Assembly: GCA_024763355.1 (NCBI GenBank)
Contig: JANTFR010000005.1
Location: forward strand, 1-36,449
Direction of reading: 5' to 3'
Length of the DNA: 36,449 nt
From: Anaerolineales bacterium
Lineage (GTDB): Bacteria; Chloroflexota; Anaerolineae; Anaerolineales; DRKV01
The position numbers were made by a program, and so were the translations under genes. The notes below the pieces were generated by a model. It searched no databases, was not told the DNA's origin, and saw only the letters and a list, made by a program, of their open reading frames with translations. Below, in pieces: positions 25,289-32,124 of the stretch (its first letter is position 1; each line of letters opens with the position of its first letter).

Positions 25289-25303
25289 AGGTGACCGTCA
25301 CCT
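25289..25303. promoter_or_regulatory. Operator-like palindrome AGGTGACCGTCACCT
   Basis: A perfect 7-1-7 palindrome with the GTGACNGTCAC core, located about 16-30 nt downstream of the predicted transcription start of the small basic protein gene. It could be a repressor site or, as RNA, a leader hairpin. Confidence 0.45.
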
Positions 25304-25325
25304 GACAGACTAAACAGTTGCCGAG

Positions 25326-25353
25326 ATTTTATGCTCTCGCTATTGTACCGCAA
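25326..25353 (-). promoter_or_regulatory. Promoter of the small basic protein gene
   Basis: On the minus strand TTGCGG (25348-25353), 16 bp, TAAAAT (25326-25331). This gives a leader of about 95 nt that contains the AGGTGACCGTCACCT palindrome. A second possible -10 (TACAAT, 25342-25347) overlaps the spacer. Confidence 0.5.
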
Positions 25354-25362
25354 AGTAGAATC

Positions 25363-25394
25363 AGACTTCCGAAATTTCCGGATTTCGGAAGTCT
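25363..25394. repeat. AGACTTCCGAAAT palindrome, upstream copy
   Basis: 13-bp perfect arms AGACTTCCGAAAT / ATTTCGGAAGTCT around TTCCGG. It is related to the palindrome at 26738-26770, and the two bracket the hydrolase-VOC fusion gene. From here to 25524 I see no gene or other signal. Confidence 0.8.
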
Positions 25395-25524
25395 TGAGGC
25401 TGGATAGCAGAAAGGGCATGTAATTCCTGTTCGCCGCACCGTGTGGGACAATGCAGGGGCGCAGAAACGCGAAGCAAAGCGGATGGGAAAATGTGTCTTT
25501 TACCGGTGAAGGCGGGACAATTTA

Positions 25525-25533
25525 TGGTATAGT
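25525..25533 (+). promoter_or_regulatory. Extended -10 promoter of the hydrolase-VOC gene
   Basis: TGGTATAGT ends 29 bp before the GTG start at 25563. Transcription would begin near 25540, which excludes the track ATG at 25536 and supports the GTG with its GGAGG ribosome site. Confidence 0.65.
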
Positions 25534-25562
25534 TTTTGAAACTGTTTCCCGGAGGATGCACC

Positions 25563-26723
25563 GTGTCCGTTGAACCCCTTGTTGTGAAAGTTCGTCAACC
25601 CAAACAATCTCGGGTAGGCACCAGTCCCTTGACGCCCGCGCCATCCCCTGTGCTGGTTTTGCTCCACGGAGCAGGGGGGGATGAGATGCAATTGTTTTCT
25701 CTGGCGGATGAAATTGATGACCGCTGGTTGGTGCTGAGCGTGCGCGCCCCCATTGCCCAGGCAAAAGGCGCTTTTGTATGGTACCGGGTTTCCCCTTTTG
25801 ACATTACCAAGGTGAACGAGACGGACATCTTGACCGGCGCGGAGCGGCTGGCGCGCACGCTTCAGGATGCCCTCGCGGCCTGGAGGGCTGACCCTTCTCT
25901 GGTATTCCTGGTGGGGGTAGACCAGGGGGCTACCGTGGCGCTTAACCTGCTTTTGATGTATCCCGCTTTGGCGAGCGGGGTAGCCGCTTTTGCGGGCACT
26001 ACCTGGGATAGTATGCGTTACGCGGTCGCCGACCGGGATGCGTTGAAAGGGAAGCCGCTTTTCCTGGCATATGGGGCGCACGATTCGGTGATTCCCTTGC
26101 AAGTGGCGCGTCAATCCCGCGAGTTTTTCCTCGAATACGAGATGGACGTCACATATCGAGAATATCGCGGCGTAACCCACAACCTGCAAAGCCGTGTATG
26201 GAACGATATGCTGGTCTGGACGGCGGAGCGTATGGAGCGCTTGCAACGCCACAAGCGGCGCGTCCGTTTGCAGGCTCGCCTGGGATACGTCACCCTGCGG
26301 GTGCGGAATTTGGAACGCTCGATGTTGTTTTACCAGCGTTTTTTGGGCTTGCGCCTGGTAGAGCGCGTCGGGCGGGCTTACGTCTTTCTCTCTGGCAGTG
26401 GAAGACACCACGACCTGGCTTTGCTCCACGTCGGCACCGATGCGCTGGACCAACCCGCCGGCACGATAGGGGTCTTGGAAATAGCCTTTGAAGTGCCGGA
26501 CCAGGAGGCGTTTGCCCAGGTGTATCGCAAACTTGATGAGGCTCGCCTGCCCGTCAAAGCGATTGACCGCCTGATTGCCTGGGAACTGCGATTTAGCGAC
26601 CCGGATGGCAACCGCGTTGTGGTGTATTGCGATAACCGGGACTTGCCCGGCGCGTCCGATTTGTGGCAGGGGCGCGATTTGCCCTTGCCGCGGGGGAAGA
26701 TTTTCTCTGCCTTGGGGGATTGA
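25563..26723 (+). CDS. Alpha/beta hydrolase fused to a VOC (glyoxalase-like) domain
   Basis: A 386-residue two-domain protein starting at GTG 25563 (GGAGG 7 nt upstream). Residues about 20-230 are an alpha/beta hydrolase of the phospholipase/carboxylesterase type: oxyanion region 'VLLHGAGGDE', 'YGAHDSVIP' (acid) and 'YRGVTHNL' (His). The nucleophile elbow reads 'LVGVDQGATVAL', so the expected Ser is Asp (codon GAC 25920-25922). Residues about 240-365 are a VOC module ('VTLRVRNLERSMLFYQRFLGL', 'IAFEVPD', 'FSDPDGNRVVVYCD'). The usual His/His/Glu metal ligands appear as Tyr, Glu and Val. The pairing recalls the separate MhqD/MhqO (hydrolase/dioxygenase) proteins for quinone stress in Bacillus. 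The catalytic status of both halves is uncertain. Confidence 0.85.
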   Translation: MSVEPLVVKVRQPKQSRVGTSPLTPAPSPVLVLLHGAGGDEMQLFSLADEIDDRWLVLSVRAPIAQAKGAFVWYRVSPFDITKVNETDILTGAERLARTLQDALAAWRADPSLVFLVGVDQGATVALNLLLMYPALASGVAAFAGTTWDSMRYAVADRDALKGKPLFLAYGAHDSVIPLQVARQSREFFLEYEMDVTYREYRGVTHNLQSRVWNDMLVWTAERMERLQRHKRRVRLQARLGYVTLRVRNLERSMLFYQRFLGLRLVERVGRAYVFLSGSGRHHDLALLHVGTDALDQPAGTIGVLEIAFEVPDQEAFAQVYRKLDEARLPVKAIDRLIAWELRFSDPDGNRVVVYCDNRDLPGASDLWQGRDLPLPRGKIFSALGD

Positions 26724-26737
26724 TGGCGCGATGTACG

Positions 26738-26770
26738 AGACTTCCGAAGTCTTCAAGACTTCGGAAGTCT
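26738..26770. repeat. AGACTTCCGAAGTCTT palindrome, downstream copy
   Basis: 16-bp perfect arms around a single C, lying between the convergent fusion gene and menA. It can form a strong hairpin in both transcripts and may serve as a shared 3' end, though no T tract follows. It is related to 25363-25394. Confidence 0.85.
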
Positions 26771-26783
26771 GATGAAGCCTCGC

Positions 26784-27668
26784 CTAGGGAATCAGCAGTC
26801 CGGCGGCAAAGAGTAGGGCGTAAAGCAAGGTCAGTTGGCCGGTGCCGGCCAGCGCCTGGTTCAGGATGCGCCCTTTTTGAGTGGCAACCACTTTCCAGAT
26901 TTTCCAGGCCGCGGGGATGGAAAGCAGGGTCAGCAGCGGCCAGGGGGAAGTTTCTCCGCGGAGCCACAGGATGAAGGGGACGAGATAACTGCCAAGCAGC
27001 AGGAGGGCGTATTCGGCTTTCGTGCCGTTTTCTCCCAGGCGTACCGCCACGGTGTGTTTGCCCGTCTTGCGGTCGGTCTCGATGTCCCGCAGGTTGTTGA
27101 CCACCAAAATGTTTGTGGTCAGGAAGCCCATCGGGAGGGCGGCCCACCACGCCAACGCAGGGACGGCGCGCATCTGCACGAAGACTGTCCCGCAGACTGC
27201 TGCCAACCCGAAGAAGAGGAAAACGAACAGGTCGCCCAGGCCGTGATAGCCCAAAGGGTAAGGGCCGCCGGTGTAGGCAATCGCCGAAAGGATGGCGGCT
27301 ACACCCACCACCAGAATCGGCCAGCCGCCTGCCGAGATGAGGTACACACCCAGCAGGGCCGCCAGCCCAAAGGAAACCCACATGCCGGCGAAGACCTGTT
27401 GTAAACTCAGCAGGCCGGTCTGGGTGACGCGCACGGGGCCGAGACGCTCCTCCGTGTCGGCGCCTTTCTGGAAGTCGTAGGCGTCATTGGCGAAGTTCGC
27501 CCCGATTTGAATGAGGAGCGCCCCGAAGAAGGCCGCCAGCCAGGGCAGCAGGCGGAAGCCGCCCTGCGCCGCGGCGACTGCTCCTCCTACGATGACGGGC
27601 GCCGCGGCCGCAGGGAGGGTTTTGGGGCGGGAAGCGAGAATCCAGGGGTTTTGGTTTATTGGTTGCAT
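26784..27668 (-). CDS. menA: 1,4-dihydroxy-2-naphthoate polyprenyltransferase
   Basis: A 294-residue UbiA-family integral membrane enzyme that prenylates DHNA in menaquinone synthesis. Seen: about eight hydrophobic helices; the first Asp-rich motif in '[17 protein letters not shown]' with '[12 protein letters not shown]'; the second in '[22 protein letters not shown]'. The N-terminal '[15 protein letters not shown]' is typical of MenA. The start is ATG 27668, which is itself the last unit of an octamer array (AACCAATG); the array continues degenerately into the first codons, giving 'MQPINQNP'. No Shine-Dalgarno is visible. It lies downstream of the GH31 gene on the same strand with a 210-bp spacer full of repeats. 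No other men gene is in the window. Confidence 0.94.
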   Translation of the reverse strand: MQPINQNPWILASRPKTLPAAAAPVIVGGAVAAAQGGFRLLPWLAAFFGALLIQIGANFANDAYDFQKGADTEERLGPVRVTQTGLLSLQQVFAGMWVSFGLAALLGVYLISAGGWPILVVGVAAILSAIAYTGGPYPLGYHGLGDLFVFLFFGLAAVCGTVFVQMRAVPALAWWAALPMGFLTTNILVVNNLRDIETDRKTGKHTVAVRLGENGTKAEYALLLLGSYLVPFILWLRGETSPWPLLTLLSIPAAWKIWKVVATQKGRILNQALAGTGQLTLLYALLFAAGLLIP

Positions 27669-27745
27669 TGGTTCATTAGTTCATTAGTTCATTGGTTCGT
27701 TGGTTCGTTGGCTGGCTGGTCGGTTGATTCGTTCGTTGGTTCACC
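27666..27745. repeat. Octamer array before menA (10 units)
   Basis: Ten contiguous 8-mers on the plus strand: CATTGGTT, CATTAGTT x2, CATTGGTT, CGTTGGTT, CGTTGGCT, GGCTGGTC, GGTTGATT, CGTTCGTT, GGTTCACC. On the minus (coding) strand they read as AACCAATG/AACTAATG units ending exactly with the menA ATG. Several units contain ATGAACTAA, a start codon followed one codon later by a stop. Confidence 0.9.
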
Positions 27746-27767
27746 GGGGCCTGACGCCGCTGCGCAT

Positions 27768-27835
27768 TGTGCGGGACAACCTCGCCTTCCCCGTACCACA
27801 ACGCTCTGTGTTGTGCTGTGCGGGACACACTCGCC
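27768..27835. repeat. Direct repeat TGTGCGGGACA..CTCGCC (2 copies)
   Basis: Copies at 27768-27786 and 27817-27835 match at 17 of 19 positions and are 49 bp apart. Between them CACAAC/GTTGTG can form a small stem. They lie in the GH31-menA spacer, where no promoter could be recognised. Confidence 0.65.
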
Positions 27836-27840
27836 ACTCC

Positions 27841-27895
27841 GCACCTCCTGACCCGCAACCCCCTAACTTCGCAACTCCCTACCCCGCAACCCCTA
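27841..27895. repeat. Octamer-like array over the GH31 stop codon
   Basis: Units GCACCTCC, TGACCCGC, AACCCCCT, AACTTCGC, AACTCCCT, ACCCCGC (7 nt) and AACCCCTA on the plus strand. The array spans the GH31 stop (27879-27881), so the last residues of that protein (GVAG) are encoded by repeat units. Confidence 0.65.
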
Positions 27896-30188
27896 TGATG
27901 CGAAAAATCATCTCCGGAGCCGGGAACTCCCTCGCGTGCTGCCGCGTCAGGTGGACGGTTTCGCCGCGGCGTTGGAGGATGAAGGTTTCCAGGCGGGAGG
28001 GGCCGTAGCCGTCGCCCGCGTCAAGGTAGAGATGCGAGGTATGCGGGCGCTCGTCGCCGGGCAGGGGGGCGTAGAGACGTACTTCCAAGAGGCCGTTCTC
28101 GGAGCGCAGGGGCAGGGCGCTGCCGGCGCGCACGAAAAGCGGGATGCGCTCCAGGGGGGCGGCGATTCTCTCCGGGCCGGGGGCGGGGTAAACGCGCTCC
28201 TCCCAAAAGTCGTACCAGCCTCCCGGGGGCAGGAGCACATCGCGGGCACGTCCGCCTTCTTCCAAAATCGGAGCAACCAGCAGGGAATCGCCCAGCAGGA
28301 AGGCGTCATCCACATCCCAAGAGTCGGGATTGTCGGGCCAATCCCAGAAAAGGGGGCGCAGCAGGGGAAGGCCATCTTCGGCGGCCTGCCAGGCCAGCGT
28401 GTACCAGTAGGGCAGCAGGCGGTCGCGCAGGCGGATGGCGGCGCGCACCCGCTCCCGCGTGCGGTGGTCGAAACGCCAGGGTTCGCGGGGCGGCAGGCCG
28501 GTGGCGGAATGCAGGCGGAAGAAGGGCGTGAAGGCAGCCATTTGGAACCAGCGCAGGTACAATTCGGGGTCGGGGTGGCCGCTGAAGCCGCCGATGTCGG
28601 AGCCACTGTAGTAGATGCCGGAGAGGCTGAGGTTGAGCAGGATGGCAACCGTGCGCCGCAGGGCGGGCCAGGAACTCTCCACGTCGCCCGTCCAATGCCA
28701 GGCGTATCGCTGCACGCCCGCCCAGCCGGAGCGGGTCAGGTTCCAGGGACGCTTTTCGGGGCGGTAGAGACGCTGAGCCTCGAAGCCGGCGCGGTTCATC
28801 AGCAGGGCGTACAGGTTGTGCCCTTCGCGGTGCGTGCCGCCGCGCCCCTCGAAATCGTGGCGCAGGGTGCGCGGCAGGGTCGCTTCTCCCCAGGCGGCGA
28901 AGGCCGCCGGTTCGTTCATGTCGTGCCAGAAGCCGCTGATGCCCTGGTCGAGCAGGCGGGGGTAGAAACTGCCCCACCAGCGCCGCGTTTTGGGAGCGGT
29001 GAAATCGGGAAAGTAGCACCATCCCGGCCAGACCAGCCCTTTGTGAGGCCGTCCGTCCGGCTGGGCACAGAAGACGCCCTCCTCCAGCCCGCTGCGCGCC
29101 ACGGTGTATTGGGAATCGGCCTTGACGCCGGGGTCCAGGATAGTCACCAGACGGATGCCCTGCGCCTGCATCTCCTCGGCCAGGGCGGGCAAGTCGGGGA
29201 AGCGCTGCGGATGGACGGTGAAGACGCGATAACCGTCCATGTAGTCGATGTCCAGGTGGATGGCGCTGAGGGGGATGTCGTACTCGGCGAAGCCTGCCGC
29301 CACCTCGCGGATGTCGGCCTCGTCCTTGTAGCCCCAGCGGGACTGATGATACCCCAACGCCCAGCGGGGCGGGAGGGGAGGGCGTCCGGTCAGTTCGGTG
29401 TAGCGCGCCAAAAGACGCCGTGGTTCCCCTGCAATCAGGTAGTAGCGCAACGCCCCGCCCGTGAAGGCGGTTTCCACCCTGCCCTCCGTGAAGGTCACTT
29501 CACCCTCGAAGGCGTTTTCGTAGAAGACCAGATAACTGCCCCCGCGGTGCAGCCCCAGGTAGAGCGGGATGTTGAGGTAGATTGCGGGACTATCCGGGCC
29601 GTAACTGCCGCCGGGGTCCAGGTTCCACAGGCGGATGCGCCTGCCCGGTGCGTTGCGCGCCAGCGGGGCGGCGCTTTCTCCCAGGCCGTAGATGCGTTCT
29701 TCGGGGCGCAGGCGCGCCGCGTGGCGGATGTGTTCCTGGGCGAAACGGGGCGGTTCCTCGCGGCGCAGGAGCGTTCCTTGCGGGGTGTGGAGGCTCAGCG
29801 CGCCCTTGCGGGAGATGCGGACTTCCAGCGCGGCGGTGCGGAGTTGCCATCCCTCGGCGGTCTCCTCCATCTCGACCTCCACCGGCGGCCACTTCTCCCC
29901 GGCGATGGCGTAAGGGAGGGGCATCCGCCCCGGCTGCCAGGTGAGGCGCGCCATCTCCGGGGCGAGGAAAGCGATTCCCAGGCGGCGCGCGCCGAAGGCA
30001 ATCTCGTACTCCCCTGTCTCCCGGCGGCGGATGCTCTGGGCGCTTTCGGGCGGGCGGAAATCTGCCTCCGGCGGGGAGGCGGGCGCGCCCTCGAGAGCAT
30101 CCCGCAGGAGGGCATAGCGCACGGTGCGCAGGGTGGGGAGCAGCCCGATGAACCGAACGGCGTCGATGAATTTTCTCAAAGGGGGCAT
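27879..30188 (-). CDS. GH31 alpha-glucosidase
   Basis: A 769-residue glycoside hydrolase that removes glucose (or a related sugar) from alpha-linked ends. Seen: N-terminal beta domain; barrel start 'PPRWALGYHQSRWGYKDEADI'; 'IHLDIDYMDGYRVFTVHPQRFPD'; nucleophile Asp423 in 'GFWHDMNEPAAFA'; acid/base Asp502 in 'WHWTGDVESSW'; 'YYSGSDIGGFSG'; and the GH31 C-terminal beta domains. There is no signal peptide, so it is probably cytoplasmic, where it would use oligosaccharides released by the GH13 lipoprotein. The start at 30188 (MPPLRKF) is supported by a promoter whose -10 ends 7 bp upstream, predicting a leaderless mRNA; the track start at 30434 overlaps the divergent dsbA-like gene. The 759-aa plus-strand ORF opposite is a GC-driven shadow. 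Confidence 0.94.
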   Translation of the reverse strand: MPPLRKFIDAVRFIGLLPTLRTVRYALLRDALEGAPASPPEADFRPPESAQSIRRRETGEYEIAFGARRLGIAFLAPEMARLTWQPGRMPLPYAIAGEKWPPVEVEMEETAEGWQLRTAALEVRISRKGALSLHTPQGTLLRREEPPRFAQEHIRHAARLRPEERIYGLGESAAPLARNAPGRRIRLWNLDPGGSYGPDSPAIYLNIPLYLGLHRGGSYLVFYENAFEGEVTFTEGRVETAFTGGALRYYLIAGEPRRLLARYTELTGRPPLPPRWALGYHQSRWGYKDEADIREVAAGFAEYDIPLSAIHLDIDYMDGYRVFTVHPQRFPDLPALAEEMQAQGIRLVTILDPGVKADSQYTVARSGLEEGVFCAQPDGRPHKGLVWPGWCYFPDFTAPKTRRWWGSFYPRLLDQGISGFWHDMNEPAAFAAWGEATLPRTLRHDFEGRGGTHREGHNLYALLMNRAGFEAQRLYRPEKRPWNLTRSGWAGVQRYAWHWTGDVESSWPALRRTVAILLNLSLSGIYYSGSDIGGFSGHPDPELYLRWFQMAAFTPFFRLHSATGLPPREPWRFDHRTRERVRAAIRLRDRLLPYWYTLAWQAAEDGLPLLRPLFWDWPDNPDSWDVDDAFLLGDSLLVAPILEEGGRARDVLLPPGGWYDFWEERVYPAPGPERIAAPLERIPLFVRAGSALPLRSENGLLEVRLYAPLPGDERPHTSHLYLDAGDGYGPSRLETFILQRRGETVHLTRQHAREFPAPEMIFRIIGVAG

Positions 30189-30195
30189 GGGGCTG

Positions 30196-30225
30196 ATTTT
30201 ATCACAGGCTTTTAAGCCGCAACAA
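30196..30225 (-). promoter_or_regulatory. GH31 promoter, predicted leaderless
   Basis: On the minus strand TTGTTG (30220-30225), 18 bp, TAAAAT (30196-30201), then 7 bp to the ATG at 30188. The start point would coincide with or adjoin the start codon. No Shine-Dalgarno is present. Confidence 0.6.
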
Positions 30226-30234
30226 GTGCCGGAC

Positions 30235-30243
30235 TGGTACAAT
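30235..30243 (+). promoter_or_regulatory. Extended -10 promoter of the DsbA-like gene
   Basis: TGGTACAAT lies 43 bp before ATG 30286, back to back with the GH31 promoter. AGGAG (30271-30275) is the ribosome site. A second TACAAT at 30261 is too close to the ribosome site to be preferred. Confidence 0.6.
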
Positions 30244-30285
30244 GGGGGGCACAAAATCCGTACAATTTTCAGGAGAAATGTGATA

Positions 30286-31164
30286 ATGACCGACCCGGAT
30301 TCTCTACAGCCCGATGAAATGACCGCCGCCCCGGAGGAGACGGACTCCCCCGCAGAGGCTCCCGTTATGGAAGAAGCCTCCTCCCCCAAAGGCAGGCCTG
30401 CGCCGAGCATCAGCCCCCACTCGTGGACGACCATCGCCGGAGTGCTGATTGCGCTCCTGATTGGCTTTGCCGGCGGCTACCTGGCGCGCCCCTACTTGAA
30501 TGGGCGAGGCGGCGAAAACGCCGCACCTGCCGCGGATGCTCCGGTTGCTACCGCCGAGCCGGTGGACGCCGCCGCGTCCCTCCCCGAAACGCCCCCCGCG
30601 GATGCCGAAGCCCGCCGCAAGGTGCTCATGGACGCTCTGATTTCCCAGACCAAGCACTTCAAAGGCGACCCCAATGCCCCCGTCACCATTCTGGAGTTTA
30701 GCGATTTTCAATGCCCCTACTGCGGGCGCTTCTTCGCCCAGGTGGAGCCGGAAATCAACCGCCAGTCCGTCGAAAGCGGGCAGGCGCGCGTGGGATACAT
30801 CCATTTCGCTTTTTTGGGGCCGGAATCGCTGTGGGCTGCCGAAGCCAGCGAGTGCGCTGCCGACCAGGATGCCTTTTGGGAATACCACGACAAACTCTTC
30901 AGCAGTCAGAACGGCGAAAACAAGGGCGCTTTCAGCAAGGATAACCTGAAAGGTTTTGCCGCCGATTTGGGGCTGGATACGGATGCCTTCAATCAGTGTT
31001 TGGATGGCGGCAAATATACCCGGTATGTGCAGTCGCAGGTAGATTTCGGGCGGCAAATCGGGGTGCAAAGCACGCCCACCTTCCTGGTGAACGGCATCCC
31101 CGTCGTGGGGGCGCAGCCTTTCGAGGCTTTCCAGCAGGCCATCGAAGCCAGTTCGGGAAATTGA
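30286..31164 (+). CDS. Membrane-anchored DsbA/BdbD-like thiol-disulfide oxidoreductase
   Basis: A 292-residue protein: acidic, Pro-rich cytoplasmic N-terminus (1-47), one transmembrane helix (about 48-70, 'TIAGVLIALLIGFAGGYLA'), an Ala/Pro-rich linker, and an extracytoplasmic thioredoxin-fold domain (about 115-290, Thioredoxin_4 type). The active site is Cys143-Pro-Tyr-Cys146 in 'FSDFQCPYCGRFF', and the cis-Pro loop is 'VQSTPTFLVNG'. It is expected to oxidise or isomerise disulfides in exported proteins. No DsbB/VKOR-type partner is in the window. The start is ATG 30286; the track start at 30124 is antisense to GH31. It is followed by a 49-bp palindrome and a bidirectional terminator. Confidence 0.92.
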   Translation: MTDPDSLQPDEMTAAPEETDSPAEAPVMEEASSPKGRPAPSISPHSWTTIAGVLIALLIGFAGGYLARPYLNGRGGENAAPAADAPVATAEPVDAAASLPETPPADAEARRKVLMDALISQTKHFKGDPNAPVTILEFSDFQCPYCGRFFAQVEPEINRQSVESGQARVGYIHFAFLGPESLWAAEASECAADQDAFWEYHDKLFSSQNGENKGAFSKDNLKGFAADLGLDTDAFNQCLDGGKYTRYVQSQVDFGRQIGVQSTPTFLVNGIPVVGAQPFEAFQQAIEASSGN

Positions 31165-31217
31165 TTGCGTATAGCCACTAACGTGACGCAAGGCTTTGTC
31201 TTGCGTGAAAATCAAGG

Positions 31218-31266
31218 GTGAGGTGAGGTGACAGTCACTTGCGAAGTGACTGTCACCTCACCTCAC
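31218..31266. repeat. 49-bp palindrome holding two GTGACNGTCAC cores
   Basis: Perfect 23-bp arms (GTGAGGTGACAGTCACTT...) around GCG. Each arm contains one GTGACNGTCAC core (31228-31238 and 31246-31256), making it a palindrome of palindromes. It lies 53 bp after the dsbA-like stop and just before the terminator. Confidence 0.85.
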
Positions 31267-31275
31267 TTTTCAAAG

Positions 31276-31308
31276 AAAAAGTCCGAGATACAGTATCTCG
31301 GACTTTTT
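31276..31308. terminator. Bidirectional intrinsic terminator
   Basis: AAAAA GTCCGAGATAC-A-GTATCTCGGAC TTTTTT: a long stem with A and T tracts on both sides, between the convergent dsbA-like (+) and clpP (-) genes. It is a textbook two-way terminator. Confidence 0.95.
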
Positions 31309-31328
31309 TGTGTTGTGCTGGAGAAAAC

Positions 31329-31973
31329 TTACGCCTCTTCCTGTTCGGCCTCATCCCCTTTGGGGGGCGCTTTGTCTTCGGGAGGGGTGAGGACTTTATC
31401 TACCAGGCCGTATTCGGCGGCCTGTTCGGCGCTCATGTAGAAATCCCGCTCGGTATCGCGCTCTATGACCTCGATGCTCTGCCCGGTATGGAAGGAGAGA
31501 ATCTCGTTCAGGCGCGCTTTGAGGCGCAGGATTTCGCGGGCCTGGATTTCGATATCCGAGGCCTGCCCCTGCGCGCCGCCGAGGGGCTGGTGCATGTGGA
31601 TGGTAGCGTGGGGGAGGGCAAAGCGGCGTCCCTTGCTGCCTGCGGTCAACAGGACGGTGCCGAAGGAGGCGGTCACGCCCACGGCCACGGTGCTGATGGG
31701 GTTGCTAATCATCTGCATCGTGTCGTAGATTGCCATTCCGGCGTAGACCTGTCCACCGGGGGAGTTGATGTACATCTGGATTTCGCGCTCCGGGTCTTCC
31801 TGGTTGAGGTAGAGCAATTGGGCCACAATCAGGTTGGCTACCTGGTCGTTGATGGGGGTTCCCAGAAAGATGATGCGGTTACGCAGCAACAGCGAGTAGA
31901 TATCGAAGGCGCGTTCCCCGCGCCCGGTGCTCTCAATGACCATAGGGACGAGGGCTTGCGGTAGGGTATTCAT
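31329..31973 (-). CDS. clpP: ATP-dependent Clp protease proteolytic subunit
   Basis: A 214-residue serine peptidase forming the tetradecameric chamber used by ClpX/ClpC-type unfoldases. The catalytic triad is visible: Ser103 in '[14 protein letters not shown]', His128 in 'IHMHQPLGG' and Asp177 in '[10 protein letters not shown]'. The Ser-His and Ser-Asp spacings equal those of E. coli ClpP. The N-terminal '[19 protein letters not shown]' is typical. A Glu-rich C-terminal tail is slightly extended. AAGGAG precedes ATG 31973. It follows tig on the same strand, the usual tig-clpP order, but the expected clpX does not follow: the next gene is convergent. Confidence 0.96.
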   Translation of the reverse strand: MNTLPQALVPMVIESTGRGERAFDIYSLLLRNRIIFLGTPINDQVANLIVAQLLYLNQEDPEREIQMYINSPGGQVYAGMAIYDTMQMISNPISTVAVGVTASFGTVLLTAGSKGRRFALPHATIHMHQPLGGAQGQASDIEIQAREILRLKARLNEILSFHTGQSIEVIERDTERDFYMSAEQAAEYGLVDKVLTPPEDKAPPKGDEAEQEEA

Positions 31974-32020
31974 AGGGTTTCCTTCTCCTTGCCTGGGTTG
32001 ATGGCTTTCTGACAGAGTTT

Positions 32021-32026
32021 ATTGTA
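32021..32026 (-). promoter_or_regulatory. -10 of a clpP promoter
   Basis: TACAAT on the minus strand, 47 bp upstream of the clpP ATG and downstream of the tig 3' hairpins, with no clear -35. It would allow clpP expression independent of tig. Confidence 0.45.
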
Positions 32027-32070
32027 CCCGTTTTTCCGTTGGATTTTTGTTAGATATGGCGGGACGCGAG

Positions 32071-32096
32071 CGGGCGGCCTCGGTAGAGGCCGCCCG
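32071..32096. repeat. GC hairpin in the tig-clpP spacer
   Basis: CGGGCGGCCTC-GGTA-GAGGCCGCCCG, an 11-bp perfect stem. On the minus strand no T tract follows, so it is at most a partial stop between tig and clpP. Confidence 0.6.
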
Positions 32097-32106
32097 TTTG
32101 TCTTGT

Positions 32107-32124
32107 GTTCCATCGCAATGGAAC
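32107..32124. repeat. Hairpin touching the tig stop codon
   Basis: GTTCCAT-CGCA-ATGGAAC, a 7-bp stem beginning immediately after the tig stop (32125-32127) on the minus strand. Probably an mRNA 3'-end structure together with 32071-32096. Confidence 0.5.

Noticed and set aside
27936-30215. 759-aa plus-strand ORF opposite the GH31 gene
   Set aside because: It has no recognisable motif and mirrors the full length of a clear GH31 enzyme; high GC content suppresses stop codons in the antisense frame. Other long shadows (4553-5872 minus, 6347-7927 minus, 10651-12048 minus, 24106-25029 minus) were rejected for the same reason.
31218-31266. 49-bp palindrome as the terminator of the dsbA-like gene
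   Set aside because: No T tract follows on the transcript until the separate complete terminator at 31276-31308.
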